Positions 51,548 to 60,604 of a stretch of DNA of 64,000 nt are shown here, in pieces (within the stretch, counting starts at the first letter, position 1; the number at the start of each line of letters is the position of its first letter). The position numbers and the translations under genes are program-made. The stretch lies in assembly GCA_020638795.1 (NCBI GenBank), contig JACKHW010000005.1:124001-188000 (forward strand). The letters are read 5' to 3'. The notes beneath the pieces are model-generated. The model did not search any database. It saw nothing but the letters and a program-made list of their open reading frames with translations, and was not told the DNA's origin. The stretch comes from Planctomycetota bacterium (GTDB taxonomy: Bacteria; Planctomycetota; UBA1135; GCA-002748355).

Positions 51548-52882
51548 TCAACGACGACCGAGAGCACCGGGCTCGGGCGCCGAGACCATGCGACTCCGGG
51601 CACCGTCACGCCCCACGGCACGAAGTGCGACGACGACATCGTCCACGAGGACCTTGTCGAGAACGAGCTCTCCCGCGCGGTCGCGAACCGCGCTGTTCGG
51701 GACGAAGCGTCGATCGGTCCAGTCGGCCTCGGTCGTCGCGCGCCACAGGACCTCGAAACCCGCGAGGGACTCCGCGCGGTCCGACACGCGCCAGGTGACA
51801 CGCGTGTCGAGTGTCGCCGTCCCGGCGACTCGCGGCGCAACCGGTGCTGGAGGTGCATCGGCGAGCTCGACGGCGAGAACCGCGGCGAGGCGTGTCACGC
51901 GTGCGAGATAGTCGAAGTCCATGTAGTCGGCGTAGTCGCCGTACGGCTTTCCGTCCCGCTCCGTCTTGTCCTTGTGCTGCCGCGTGAAGTCCTCGTAAGG
52001 CTCCGTCATGCGAACCGCGGGAAACCCCGCTTCGGCGAAGGGTCGGTGGTCCCCGCCACGGCCGTACCGATCGCCGCGCAGGATGAGCTTGACGCGGAAG
52101 TCATCGAAGTAGCGGCGCGCGAGATCACTGAGCGTGCGTGCGAGATTGCGTCCCGTCGAGTCGCGACTCCCTTCCTGGTAGCTGAAGACCCGGACGTAAC
52201 CACGCTCCCTTCTGCCGTCGGCGGCGCGCGTGTTGCCGACGATGTCGAGCGTCGCCATTCCGTCGATCTCCGCATCTTGCTGCTCGAGCACCTTTGCATC
52301 CGCACGAGAACCGATGAGACCGAGCTCTTCTCCGTCGTAACAGACGAGTCGCACCGTCGCACGCAACGGGATGCGCGCCAGCACGCGCGCGAGTTCGACG
52401 ATCGCAGCCGTCCCGGATCCATCGTCGTTGGCCCCGGGAGCGTCACTGCTCGCATCGTTGCGTGCCGTCGCGCGACTGTCGTAGTGACCGGAGAGCACGT
52501 AGATGCGGTCCGGGTCCGTCGTGCCCCGAATGGTCGCGACGAGGTTGACGAACTTCGTGGGGACGCCATCCCGTTCGCCGATCTCGTGCGGTTCGCTCGT
52601 CACGGTCATGCGCCCGTCGCTCGTCTCTGCAGCCGCACGGAGCTGACCCAGCAACCACGAGCGAGCAGCGCCGATGCCGCGACTCGGGTCCGTCGCCTTC
52701 GAGAAGCTGTGCCGGGTGCCGAATCCCTCGAGCTGCCGCACGGTCGCTTCGAGCGAACGTGCATCGACTGCGGCTGCAGCACGTGCCGCGCCTTCGTGAC
52801 GAACTGGCATCGGCGGTTCTCGTGTCGCCACGTCTTGTGCGCACGGAAGCAGGACCGAGACGAGAAGGAAGAACGGCAGCAT
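51548..52882 (-). CDS. Secreted M28-family zinc aminopeptidase
   Basis: A 444-aa exported peptidase. Signal MLPFFLLVSVLLPCAQD. The catalytic domain has the dinuclear zinc ligands of family M28: His and Asp in YVLSGHYDSR, Asp in GANDDGSGTAA, Glu-Glu in YDGEELGLIGS, the later Asp, and His in GGDHRPFAEAGFPAVR. The C-terminal ~100 residues (APRVAGTATLDTRVTWRVS) look like a fibronectin-III module, seen in many secreted M28 enzymes. ATG 52882 is preferred to upstream in-frame starts by the signal peptide. Likely releases N-terminal amino acids from extracellular peptides. Confidence 0.88.
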   Translation of the reverse strand: MLPFFLLVSVLLPCAQDVATREPPMPVRHEGAARAAAAVDARSLEATVRQLEGFGTRHSFSKATDPSRGIGAARSWLLGQLRAAAETSDGRMTVTSEPHEIGERDGVPTKFVNLVATIRGTTDPDRIYVLSGHYDSRATARNDASSDAPGANDDGSGTAAIVELARVLARIPLRATVRLVCYDGEELGLIGSRADAKVLEQQDAEIDGMATLDIVGNTRAADGRRERGYVRVFSYQEGSRDSTGRNLARTLSDLARRYFDDFRVKLILRGDRYGRGGDHRPFAEAGFPAVRMTEPYEDFTRQHKDKTERDGKPYGDYADYMDFDYLARVTRLAAVLAVELADAPPAPVAPRVAGTATLDTRVTWRVSDRAESLAGFEVLWRATTEADWTDRRFVPNSAVRDRAGELVLDKVLVDDVVVALRAVGRDGARSRMVSAPEPGALGRR

Positions 52883-53191
52883 CGGAACCTCGTGGACGAA
52901 TCCGGGCGAACGCGCGAAACCAAACACTGTCGCGAGTCATGAAGAAGGGCAACCGGGCGAGCAGGCGGCCAGACAGTTCGGCCAAGCATCGCGCGTGTGT
53001 TCGGAGCCGAGCAAAGCGGCTGCGTCGATTCGTCTCAAGGACAGATCGTCGCCGTGCCGACGAATCTCGATAACCGACCCGGAGACGGGTTCGGTCACTG
53101 ACTTTCGCGAACCTCGGAGCCGGACCCACCCCTGCTCGGCCGTGACCTGCCAAGGACGGCGGGTGCTCGATCACACCACAGAGGGAGGGGA
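52883..53191. other. Divergent promoter region between the M28 and FG-GAP genes
   Basis: 309 bases, no gene. The strong ribosome site (GGGAGGGG at 53183-53190) of the FG-GAP gene is at its right end. I see no clear promoter boxes. Confidence 0.35.
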
Positions 53192-54847
53192 ATGATGCGA
53201 AAGTCGACGATCTGCGTCGTGCTGTGCTCTACGCGACTTCTCGCCCAAGGAGTTCCGTTCGAAACTCCACGGGCCATCACGGGAGGCTTCTACTTTCCCT
53301 CTGTGGCTGCGGCGGTGGACGTCGATCTCGACGGACACCGCGACGTGATCGCCGCCAACGGGATCTCGATCGACCCGCGCGGTCCGTTCGAGGCGATCCT
53401 GCTCGACAAGAACTCGACGGTCCGTACCCACGCGCCGGCGCCTCCGACGGGAGAGCTCGGTCTACACGGTCACGTCGCGGTCGTGACCGGCAAGACCGAC
53501 GACGATTCGCTCGAAGACTTCGTCGTGGTCAGCGACGGCGGCACCGTGTCCACGTATCGCAACCCCGGGCCAGGTCCACGCCCTGCCTGCATGCCCCGTT
53601 TCGACAAGCCTGTGGCGATGGCGCGCGTCGATACGATGACCGGACGATCCAACTCGCTGCTGTTCTGCCGATTCTGGCGGGTGGAAGCCGTCGACATCGA
53701 CGGCGATGGACGGATCGAAGTCGTGCAGAGCCATCGCTTGATCACGATCTTCGAGGTCGTCGACCGAAGCGGACTGACCGCGTTCCACCACGTCGGGGAT
53801 CCCACGAAGATCCACGAGGCGACGTTGCTGACTGGCGATGTCCGAGACTTCGCGTCGGGAGACTACGACGGGGACGGCGACGTCGACTTCGTGGCGATAC
53901 GCGGCGAGAAAGCCGTCGTCCATGCATGGAACGACGGTGGACGCTTCCGCGAGACGGAATACCAGTCGCTCGAACCCGCACATCCGGCTCGTATCGCGCG
54001 CTGCGATGTCGACGACGACGGCATCGACGAGGCAGTTCTGGCCGACGCCACGCACACGACCATCTGGGTCCATTCTCGGGACCCCAAGAGCGCGAGCGTG
54101 ACGCGTCGCTCGTACGATCTCGATCGCCCATTCGGAACGCGAGTCGAGGAGATCATTGCCGTCGACTACGACGCGGATGGCGACGAGGACGTCGTCGTCC
54201 AGGTGCTCGACGCCTCCAATGGATCGTGCCTGGTGTTCTTCGAGAACGACCAGGGGAACCTGAAACGGCTCTCGACAGTCATGACGACGAACTGGGAAGT
54301 CGGGCAGAACGAATATCCGATCCACGCCGCTCGCACACAGCCGTGCGACATCGACCAGGACGGTAGGACGGACCTGTTGTTCGGTGGCATGCGAGATCGC
54401 GTCCGATCGAACTTCGCATCGTGGATCGTCGAGGGATCCCACGCAGCTTCTCGCGGAGCGAAGTTCCTCGTCGAGGGCAGTCATGGGTCCCACGGGCATC
54501 GTGCGACGCTGAGTTTCGCCAATGATCCACGTCTCGGGAATCGGCACTTCGGAGTCCGTGTCGCCGGACTTCCTGCGCGACGACTCGCTGCGCTCCTGCT
54601 CGATTGGCGTGCCATGCACTATCGGACCGCGGGAGTCGACCTGATCGCAGGCGCGTGGAACAGCTTTGGTACGACGACTCGCGGCGCGGGAGACGACGGT
54701 TGGAGCGAAGTGGTCTTCGACATCCCTCGCGATCCGTCGCTGCTCAAACTCGACTTCCGGTTCCAGTGGGTCTACGCGGACCCCGCTGCGCCCAATCCTC
54801 TCGGCATCAGCACGAGCGCCGGTTGGTCGCTCGCGCTACGTCGTTGA
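53192..54847 (+). CDS. Secreted FG-GAP/VCBS-repeat protein
   Basis: A 551-aa exported protein with a short signal (STICVVLCSTRLLAQ). Calcium-binding FG-GAP/VCBS-type repeats are spread over the first 400 residues: DVDLDGHRDVIAANG, DIDGDGRIEVV, DYDGDGDVDFVAI, DVDDDGIDEAVLAD, DYDADGDEDVVVQ, DIDQDGRTDLLFGG. They should form a beta-propeller of about six blades. The C-terminal ~120 residues resemble the surface-protein C-terminus of the Kelch protein (SLSTSAGWSLALRR-like end). ATG 53192 or 53195; the GGGAGGGG ribosome site fits 53195 slightly better. Confidence 0.8.
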   Translation: MMRKSTICVVLCSTRLLAQGVPFETPRAITGGFYFPSVAAAVDVDLDGHRDVIAANGISIDPRGPFEAILLDKNSTVRTHAPAPPTGELGLHGHVAVVTGKTDDDSLEDFVVVSDGGTVSTYRNPGPGPRPACMPRFDKPVAMARVDTMTGRSNSLLFCRFWRVEAVDIDGDGRIEVVQSHRLITIFEVVDRSGLTAFHHVGDPTKIHEATLLTGDVRDFASGDYDGDGDVDFVAIRGEKAVVHAWNDGGRFRETEYQSLEPAHPARIARCDVDDDGIDEAVLADATHTTIWVHSRDPKSASVTRRSYDLDRPFGTRVEEIIAVDYDADGDEDVVVQVLDASNGSCLVFFENDQGNLKRLSTVMTTNWEVGQNEYPIHAARTQPCDIDQDGRTDLLFGGMRDRVRSNFASWIVEGSHAASRGAKFLVEGSHGSHGHRATLSFANDPRLGNRHFGVRVAGLPARRLAALLLDWRAMHYRTAGVDLIAGAWNSFGTTTRGAGDDGWSEVVFDIPRDPSLLKLDFRFQWVYADPAAPNPLGISTSAGWSLALRR

Positions 54848-54850
54848 GGA

Positions 54851-56161
54851 TCAAGGCCTCGAGGCGATCGCTACATAGTCTCGGCGAAACTGCTCGTACT
54901 GCTCCTCGATCGACGGGATCGTCGTGTCGGATTCGAGCCGCGGACCGTGCTGCCGCACGTCGTCGATCAGCACTTCGAGCGACTTCGTGAGCGAGTCCGG
55001 ATCGCCGGCGCGGAACGCGCGCCCGCGCTGCACGGGCACGGCTTCCGTCATGCCCGGCAGGTCCGAAACCAGCAGACGAATGCCGGCGATGCGCGCTTCG
55101 AGGCACACGAACGGCGTGTTCTCCCGCCATCGCGAAGGCACGACCACGATGTCGAGCCCTTGCAGTACCGATCCGAGTTCTTCGCGACCGAAAGGCCCCA
55201 CGAACTGGATCCGTTCGTCATCGCCGGCGAGCTGCTTCAGTCGTTCGTCGAAATCGCGATAGTCGCCGAAGCGACCATGCACCGCGAGCCTGACGTCCGG
55301 GTCCTCGAGCCGTCGAAACCCCTCGACGAGCACGTCCACGCCCTTGTGCGGAGCGAACGTACCGAGGAATCCGATCGTGATCGGTCCCGGCCGCCGCTCG
55401 AATGCCTCGCCGAAGCGACTGCGGTCGACGCCGTAGGGCGCGTGGACGATGGACGACGCATCGTGACCGTTGGCGACGAGTCGGTCCGCCACCGTGTGCG
55501 ACGGCGCGTAGACGCGCTGCGCGCGCTTCAGAGCCTGTCGCATCGCATCGGCGCGCTGCAGAGTTCCGAGCGCGCGCTGTCGATCACCGCTCTCGTGCTT
55601 GGCGACTTCCCCTTCGATCGCGCGCAGACCATCGAAGGCACCGGCGGCCCGGAGCCGCTGCGCGAGCGCGGGTGTCGTGCAGTCGATACACCCCAAGCCG
55701 CCATCGGGCGGGCCGTCGCAGTTCTTGCCGGACCTGTCGAGCAGGAGGAAGTTGGGGCAAACGAACCAGAAATCCATCACGTGGACCGCGATGGGAATCG
55801 ATCGTGCCGCGAGATCGAAGAGCCGGTCGAGTCCGAAGAGCCGGAGATGGAAGACGTGGGCTACTTCGGGGTCGAACTCATCCAGAATCGCCGCGAATGG
55901 CCCCTCGAGGTCCGGTGCGTCGTATTCCCGGAGCGTCCAGTTGGCGATGTTCTTGTCGAACGACAAGATCGTCACCGGAACCCCGGCCCACGTGAGTTTG
56001 GTCGCTCCGACCGGGGTGCGGTCCTCGAAGTCGGGATCGAGCGCGACGACGCGAACATCGTCGCCACGTGCCCGCCCGGCACGAGCGAGCGCGAGCACGA
56101 ACTGCTCGGTACCCGAATGGAATTTCGGGAAGAACTGATGCAGGACGTAGAGCACGCGCAT
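54851..56161 (-). CDS. GT4 family glycosyltransferase
   Basis: A 436-aa glycosyltransferase. It begins MRVLYVLHQFFPKFHSGTEQF, the GT4 N-terminus with the G-T-E turn; the C-terminal donor half has IGFLGTFAPHKGVDVLVEG and VPSRWRENTPFVCLEARIAG with the conserved E-x7-E pair partly visible. A Cys-rich loop (CDGPPDGGLGCIDC) in the middle resembles that of the two similar GT4 proteins at 56611-59339. It faces away from them and is separated by the repeat element pair. ATG 56161; ATG 56170 possible. Confidence 0.85.
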   Translation of the reverse strand: MRVLYVLHQFFPKFHSGTEQFVLALARAGRARGDDVRVVALDPDFEDRTPVGATKLTWAGVPVTILSFDKNIANWTLREYDAPDLEGPFAAILDEFDPEVAHVFHLRLFGLDRLFDLAARSIPIAVHVMDFWFVCPNFLLLDRSGKNCDGPPDGGLGCIDCTTPALAQRLRAAGAFDGLRAIEGEVAKHESGDRQRALGTLQRADAMRQALKRAQRVYAPSHTVADRLVANGHDASSIVHAPYGVDRSRFGEAFERRPGPITIGFLGTFAPHKGVDVLVEGFRRLEDPDVRLAVHGRFGDYRDFDERLKQLAGDDERIQFVGPFGREELGSVLQGLDIVVVPSRWRENTPFVCLEARIAGIRLLVSDLPGMTEAVPVQRGRAFRAGDPDSLTKSLEVLIDDVRQHGPRLESDTTIPSIEEQYEQFRRDYVAIASRP

Positions 56162-56209
56162 GGCAGGCATTACAAACGGGAAATCCGACCGGATCCAAAG
56201 TCGTTCCCT

Positions 56210-56372
56210 AGCAGCGTGTTGAAAAAGTCGGGCACGCGTCGAGTGAGTGATTTCGCTGTCCCGGTGGTTCACGAAAACGCAGGCGAATCGTCGATTCGGC
56301 GAGGCTTTCGGGAGCTGCCGGGGCGGCGAAGGCACCCGCTCGGCGCCTGTCTGAGTTTTTCAACACGCTGCT
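56210..56372. repeat. 163-bp palindromic element, copy 1
   Basis: Ends agcagcgtgttgaaaaa and its reverse complement; arms remain partly complementary inwards over about 55 bases, and the middle has a perfect hairpin (cgaatc-gtc-gattcg). Inside the left end is the gtcgggcac box. Copy 2 follows directly. Confidence 0.88.
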
Positions 56373-56535
56373 AGCAGCGCGTCGAAAAAGTCGGGCACGG
56401 GTCGAGTGCGTGATTTCGCCGTCTCGGTGGCTGCCGAAAACGCAGGCGAATCGTCGATGCGCCGAGGCTTTCGGGAGCTGCCGTGGCGGGGAGGGCGCGT
56501 GCTCGGTGCATGTCTGAGTTATTCAACACGCTGCT
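56373..56535. repeat. 163-bp palindromic element, copy 2
   Basis: Same length and order as copy 1 and abutting it head to tail, with scattered substitutions (agcagcgcgtcgaaaaag at the left end, gagttattcaacacgctgct at the right end). Long inner blocks such as cgaaaacgcaggcgaatcg and gaggctttcgggagctgcc are shared. Confidence 0.88.
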
Positions 56536-56610
56536 CAACCGCGCCCGCGGCGTCGTCCTCCACACGCTTCTTCTTGACCGCCCCACGTTGCGCGAGCAGA
56601 CTCGCATGTC

Positions 56611-58080
56611 GTGAAGATCCTGCACGCCGTCCACGGCTTTCTGCCCGAACACGACGGCGGAACCGAACGCTACGTCGACGCGGTTGCGCGTCATCAAATC
56701 ACACGCGGACACCGAGTCGTTCTCGCGGTCGGCAGCTACAGCGATCGGTACGACGGGTTCGTGGCGACCGATCGCTCCGAGGGGCGCCCCACCGTCTACC
56801 GTATTTCGCAACTCGGTAGCTACGCCGAACGTTGGGACCACGGGGACCAACCCGAGATCGAAGTCGCGCTCGCACGTCTCGTCACCGACGAGGCGCCCGA
56901 TGTCGTGCACGTGCATCATTGGCTGCGCCTCTCACGCGGCATCGTGCGCGCCGTGGGTTCGTGCGGTGTACCGGTCGTCTTGACGGCGCACGACCTCACT
57001 CCGACGTGTCCGCGGCTCTTCCGCGTGCGCCCTGACGAGCCGTTCTGCCAGCGACCGCTTGCTGTCTCGAGCTGCCTGCACTGCGTGCAAAGGGACACCT
57101 GGCAGGACGATGCCGTGGTGGCGCTCAACCTCGAAGCCTACGCAACCGACATGCTCGCCGAGACACGCGCCTGCACGCGTGTGATCGCCCCGAGTGATGC
57201 GCATCGCGACGTGCTCTCGCGCTTCTCCAACCTGCCGCCCGAAGCGATCACTGTCCTTCCACACCCACGCCTCGGTGCGCCGGCGCTCTCGATCGCATCC
57301 AAACCTGGCGAAAACGCTCTCCAAGTCGCTCATTGGGGACACCTCTTGGACTACAAGGGCCCGCACGTCCTGCTCGATGCGCTCGAGAAACTGCCCGCGT
57401 CGATTTCGCTGAGCCTTTGGGGGCGCGCCGACAATGCCACGTATCGGGCGCGCATCGAGGCATCGATCGAGCGACTGCGTTCGCGCGGCGTACGCGTGGA
57501 TCGGCGCGAGACCTTCACGAGCGACGAACTCCACGACATGTCCGCGGACGTCGCGGTGTTTCCGAGTCTCGCGCACGAGTCGTGGTCGTTCGTCGTCGAC
57601 GAAGCGCTCGCTCTCGGGATTCCTGTCGTCGCGAGCGCGCGCGGTGCTCCTCCCGAGCGTCTCGGAGATGCCGGTGCGACGTTCACCGCCGGAGATGCAA
57701 ACGACCTCGCGCGGACACTCGAGGCGCTCGCCACCGATCGTTCGCGACTCGAAGCGATGCGCCGGGCCTGCGCGTCCGCCGGCATGTCGCTCGACGACCA
57801 TGCGGAGCGACTCGAAGCGATCTACGAATCGGCTCGCACGTCCCCCGCATCTCGGATCCCTTTCGACTACGCAACGAAGATCGCCGCTGCTCGCATTCGT
57901 CGCGGCTTCGAGGATCGTGCACGCTGGCTCGACGCGGTGAAGCGCAGCGCAGAGGCAGAGCTGAAGGGCACGCGCAAGGACGCAGAGGACGCGTTTCGAA
58001 AGGCTGCACAGGGAGACGAGAGGCTGCAGGAACTCCGGGATGCCTACGAACGCCTGCTCCGATCGATCGGACAGCCATGA
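56611..58080 (+). CDS. GT4 family glycosyltransferase with C-terminal coiled coil
   Basis: A 489-aa glycosyltransferase: MKILHAVHGFLPEHDGGTERYV at the N-terminus, DVVHVHHWLRLS and VLTAHDLTPTCPRLF in the acceptor half, a Cys-rich loop (SSCLHCVQRDTW), then AHWGHLLDYKGPHVLLDAL and FPSLAHESWSFVVDEALALG in the donor half. The last ~90 residues are charged helix (AEAELKGTRKDAEDAFRKAA), likely a coiled coil. GTG 56611 start. First of four overlapping glycosyltransferase genes. Confidence 0.87.
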   Translation: MKILHAVHGFLPEHDGGTERYVDAVARHQITRGHRVVLAVGSYSDRYDGFVATDRSEGRPTVYRISQLGSYAERWDHGDQPEIEVALARLVTDEAPDVVHVHHWLRLSRGIVRAVGSCGVPVVLTAHDLTPTCPRLFRVRPDEPFCQRPLAVSSCLHCVQRDTWQDDAVVALNLEAYATDMLAETRACTRVIAPSDAHRDVLSRFSNLPPEAITVLPHPRLGAPALSIASKPGENALQVAHWGHLLDYKGPHVLLDALEKLPASISLSLWGRADNATYRARIEASIERLRSRGVRVDRRETFTSDELHDMSADVAVFPSLAHESWSFVVDEALALGIPVVASARGAPPERLGDAGATFTAGDANDLARTLEALATDRSRLEAMRRACASAGMSLDDHAERLEAIYESARTSPASRIPFDYATKIAAARIRRGFEDRARWLDAVKRSAEAELKGTRKDAEDAFRKAAQGDERLQELRDAYERLLRSIGQP

Positions 58081-59339
58081 CCGACGCGCTCCGCATCCTC
58101 TACGTCGTCCATCAGTTCGTCCCACGACACGTCGCCGGCACCGAGCTCTACACGGAGCACCTGGCCCGCGGCATGCAGGCACGCGGACACGAGGTCGCCG
58201 TCTTCGCGACCGAGGCGTATCACGGCGAACCGCAGTCGACGCTGCGTGAGAAGGATCTCACGGGCCTCCGTGTCTTCGAGGCGGTCCACAACAACGCCTT
58301 CGCGGACTTCGAAAGCAGCTATCTGGATCCCGAGAAGGAGGCGCAGTTCGAGCGCGTGCTCGATGCGTTCTCTCCGGACGTCGTCCACGTTCAGCACCTG
58401 TGTCAGCACTCCCTGAACGACCTCGCGATCGCGAAGCGCCGCGGATTGCCGATCGTCTACACGTTGCACGAGTTCTGGCTGCTCTGCGTGCACAACGGTT
58501 GGCTGGTCCGCCCCGGTTACGAACTGTGCGCCGGCCCCGAAGCGGCCGCGTGCGCCGCCTGCGCGAAGACGTGCTGTCCGGCACCCAAGGCCGGCACGGG
58601 CGAACGCGAATGGCTCGAAGCATGGCTTGCACGCGACGCCACGGTGCGGGCGGCACTCGAGCACGTCGATCTCTTCGTCAGCCCTTCTCACTTCTTGCGT
58701 GAGCGGTTCGTCGAAGCCGGCCTGATCGCCGCCGAGAAGATCATCGCCTCGGACAACGGAAGTCCTCCGCACACGCTTCGGCGAGGTCCCCATCGCGAAT
58801 CGGACCACCTCCGCATCGGCTTTCTAGGCACGCTCGCCGAGTGGAAGGGAATCCACGTCTTGATCGAAGCGATGAACCGCCTCGGTGACGACGAAGCCAG
58901 CCTCGAGTTGCATGGCGTCCTCGAGTATTTCCCTCAATACGTCGAGCGCTTGCGCGATCTCGCGCGACATCCGCGCATTTCGTTCGAGGGGCGCTACGAC
59001 AACGCACACGTCGCCGACATTCTCGCTGGCATCGACGTCCTCGTCGTACCATCACTCTGGTACGAGAACTCACCGATCACGATTCACGAAGCCTTCTCGT
59101 CCGGTGTGCCGGTAGTCGCGAGTGGCGTTGGCGGTATGGCCGAGTTCGTCGAACACGAGAAGAACGGGCTCCACTTCCAAATCGGCTCCTCCGACTCGTT
59201 GTTCGCCGCTCTGCGTCGCCTGATCGACGAGGAAGGACTCTTGCAACGGCTTCGTTCCGGCATGCCGGTGTTCAAGACCATCGAGCACGATTGCGCCGAC
59301 CAAGAAGCCCGTTATCGCGCACTCCTGAGTCCACGATGA
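58077..59339 (+). CDS. GT4 family glycosyltransferase
   Basis: A 420-aa glycosyltransferase: ILYVVHQFVPRHVAGTELYTEHL, DVVHVQHLCQHS, YTLHEFWLLCVHNGW; a Cys-rich loop (CAGPEAAACAACAKTCC) as in the neighbours; donor half IGFLGTLAEWKGIHVLIEAM and VPSLWYENSPITIHEAFSSG with the conserved E-x7-E. It overlaps the previous gene (ATGA) and the next one (ATGA). Confidence 0.9.
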   Translation: MTDALRILYVVHQFVPRHVAGTELYTEHLARGMQARGHEVAVFATEAYHGEPQSTLREKDLTGLRVFEAVHNNAFADFESSYLDPEKEAQFERVLDAFSPDVVHVQHLCQHSLNDLAIAKRRGLPIVYTLHEFWLLCVHNGWLVRPGYELCAGPEAAACAACAKTCCPAPKAGTGEREWLEAWLARDATVRAALEHVDLFVSPSHFLRERFVEAGLIAAEKIIASDNGSPPHTLRRGPHRESDHLRIGFLGTLAEWKGIHVLIEAMNRLGDDEASLELHGVLEYFPQYVERLRDLARHPRISFEGRYDNAHVADILAGIDVLVVPSLWYENSPITIHEAFSSGVPVVASGVGGMAEFVEHEKNGLHFQIGSSDSLFAALRRLIDEEGLLQRLRSGMPVFKTIEHDCADQEARYRALLSPR

Positions 59340-60604
59340 AGATCGCCCACGTCATCAGCGACTACCTGCCGGCAAGCCGCGGCGGAACCCAACTGCACCT
59401 GAGCGACCTGTCCCGCGCCTTGGGTCGACTCGGTCATGACTGCGTGATCTTTGCCGGGGAGCGCGGCACCGGTCGCAAGGACTTCTCGGTCGCTGACGAT
59501 GTCCACGACGGCGTTCCGGTCCGGCGCGTGACGTACGGATTCGGTGATTTCGTGCGGTTCGATCGCCTCTACGTCCACCCCAAGATCGATGCACGCTTCG
59601 GTGATTGGCTCGACGAAGTGCGCCCCGACATCGTGCACGTACACCATTTTTCGGCGCTTTCGACACGCTTCGTCGATGTCGTGAAAGGGCGCGGTCTGCC
59701 CATCGTCTTGACGCTGCACGACCACTGGCTCGTCTGCCCACGTGGCCAACGGATCCATCCCGATTCTCTCGAGATCTGCACGGACCTCGACCGCTCTCGC
59801 TGCTTGCCGTGCCTCTCGAAGCTCTGGCCGCACTTGTTGCCGATCGGCAACGCGGACTCTCGTCCTCTCTCCGCCGCGCATCTCGCGCGCTGGGGAACCG
59901 AGATCCGGCGAGTGCTCGCCACCTGCGACTTGTTGATCAGCCCGTCGGATTTCCATCGTGGCACGTTCGCGTCACTCGGGATGCCGCCGCATCGACACGT
60001 GACGATCGAGCATGGTCTCGATCGCTCGTTGTTGTCCGCTCCTCCCCGCAGCAGAGCCGTGCGACGCATCGGCTTCGTCGGCACGGTGTTGCCCTCGAAG
60101 GGCGTTCACGTGCTGGCCGAGGCGATGCGGATCCTCGCACGCGACGAACTCGAACTCGTCGTGCACGGCGAGGTCGCGAATTTCCATGGCGACACGTCGT
60201 ACGGCGATCGGTTGCGGGAGGCATTGGGAAGCGTTCGCTGCACTTTCGCCGGCGCCTACGATCACGAGGACTTGCCGACCATCCTCGCGGATCTCGACGT
60301 CTTGGTCGTTCCTTCGATCTGGTGGGAAAGCTTCTGTCTCACGATTCGCGAAGGCGCCCTCGCGGGCTTGCCGGTCGTCGCGAGTGATCACGGCGCGATG
60401 AGCGAAGCCGTCGCGCAGGGCTACGCGCTCGGCTTCAGGCCCGGCGATGCGCAGGAGTTGGCGCACGCACTCGGGCGTGTGACGGACGAGCCGGAGTTGC
60501 GTGCGTCGCTCGTCGCGCATGCGAGTCGCATTCGTTCCATCGACGCTTGCGCGCGCGAAACCCTCGAACACTATCTGCGACTGCATCGCGAAGTGCGGAC
60601 ATGA
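59336..60604 (+). CDS. GT4 family glycosyltransferase
   Basis: A 422-aa glycosyltransferase: MKIAHVISDYLPASRGGTQLHL, DIVHVHHFSALS, LTLHDHWLVCPRGQRIHP, a shorter Cys-containing loop (CTDLDRSRCLPCL), then IGFVGTVLPSKGVHVLAEAM and VPSIWWESFCLTIREGALAG. The H-D/E-x-W-L-x-C-P element shared by these three proteins suggests that they are paralogues with related acceptor substrates. ATGA overlaps on both sides. Confidence 0.9.
   Translation: MKIAHVISDYLPASRGGTQLHLSDLSRALGRLGHDCVIFAGERGTGRKDFSVADDVHDGVPVRRVTYGFGDFVRFDRLYVHPKIDARFGDWLDEVRPDIVHVHHFSALSTRFVDVVKGRGLPIVLTLHDHWLVCPRGQRIHPDSLEICTDLDRSRCLPCLSKLWPHLLPIGNADSRPLSAAHLARWGTEIRRVLATCDLLISPSDFHRGTFASLGMPPHRHVTIEHGLDRSLLSAPPRSRAVRRIGFVGTVLPSKGVHVLAEAMRILARDELELVVHGEVANFHGDTSYGDRLREALGSVRCTFAGAYDHEDLPTILADLDVLVVPSIWWESFCLTIREGALAGLPVVASDHGAMSEAVAQGYALGFRPGDAQELAHALGRVTDEPELRASLVAHASRIRSIDACARETLEHYLRLHREVRT

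Noticed and set aside
56210..56535. Structured RNA gene pair
   Set aside because: Terminal inverted repeats, equal length and tandem abutment fit a mobile repeat better; not excluded.
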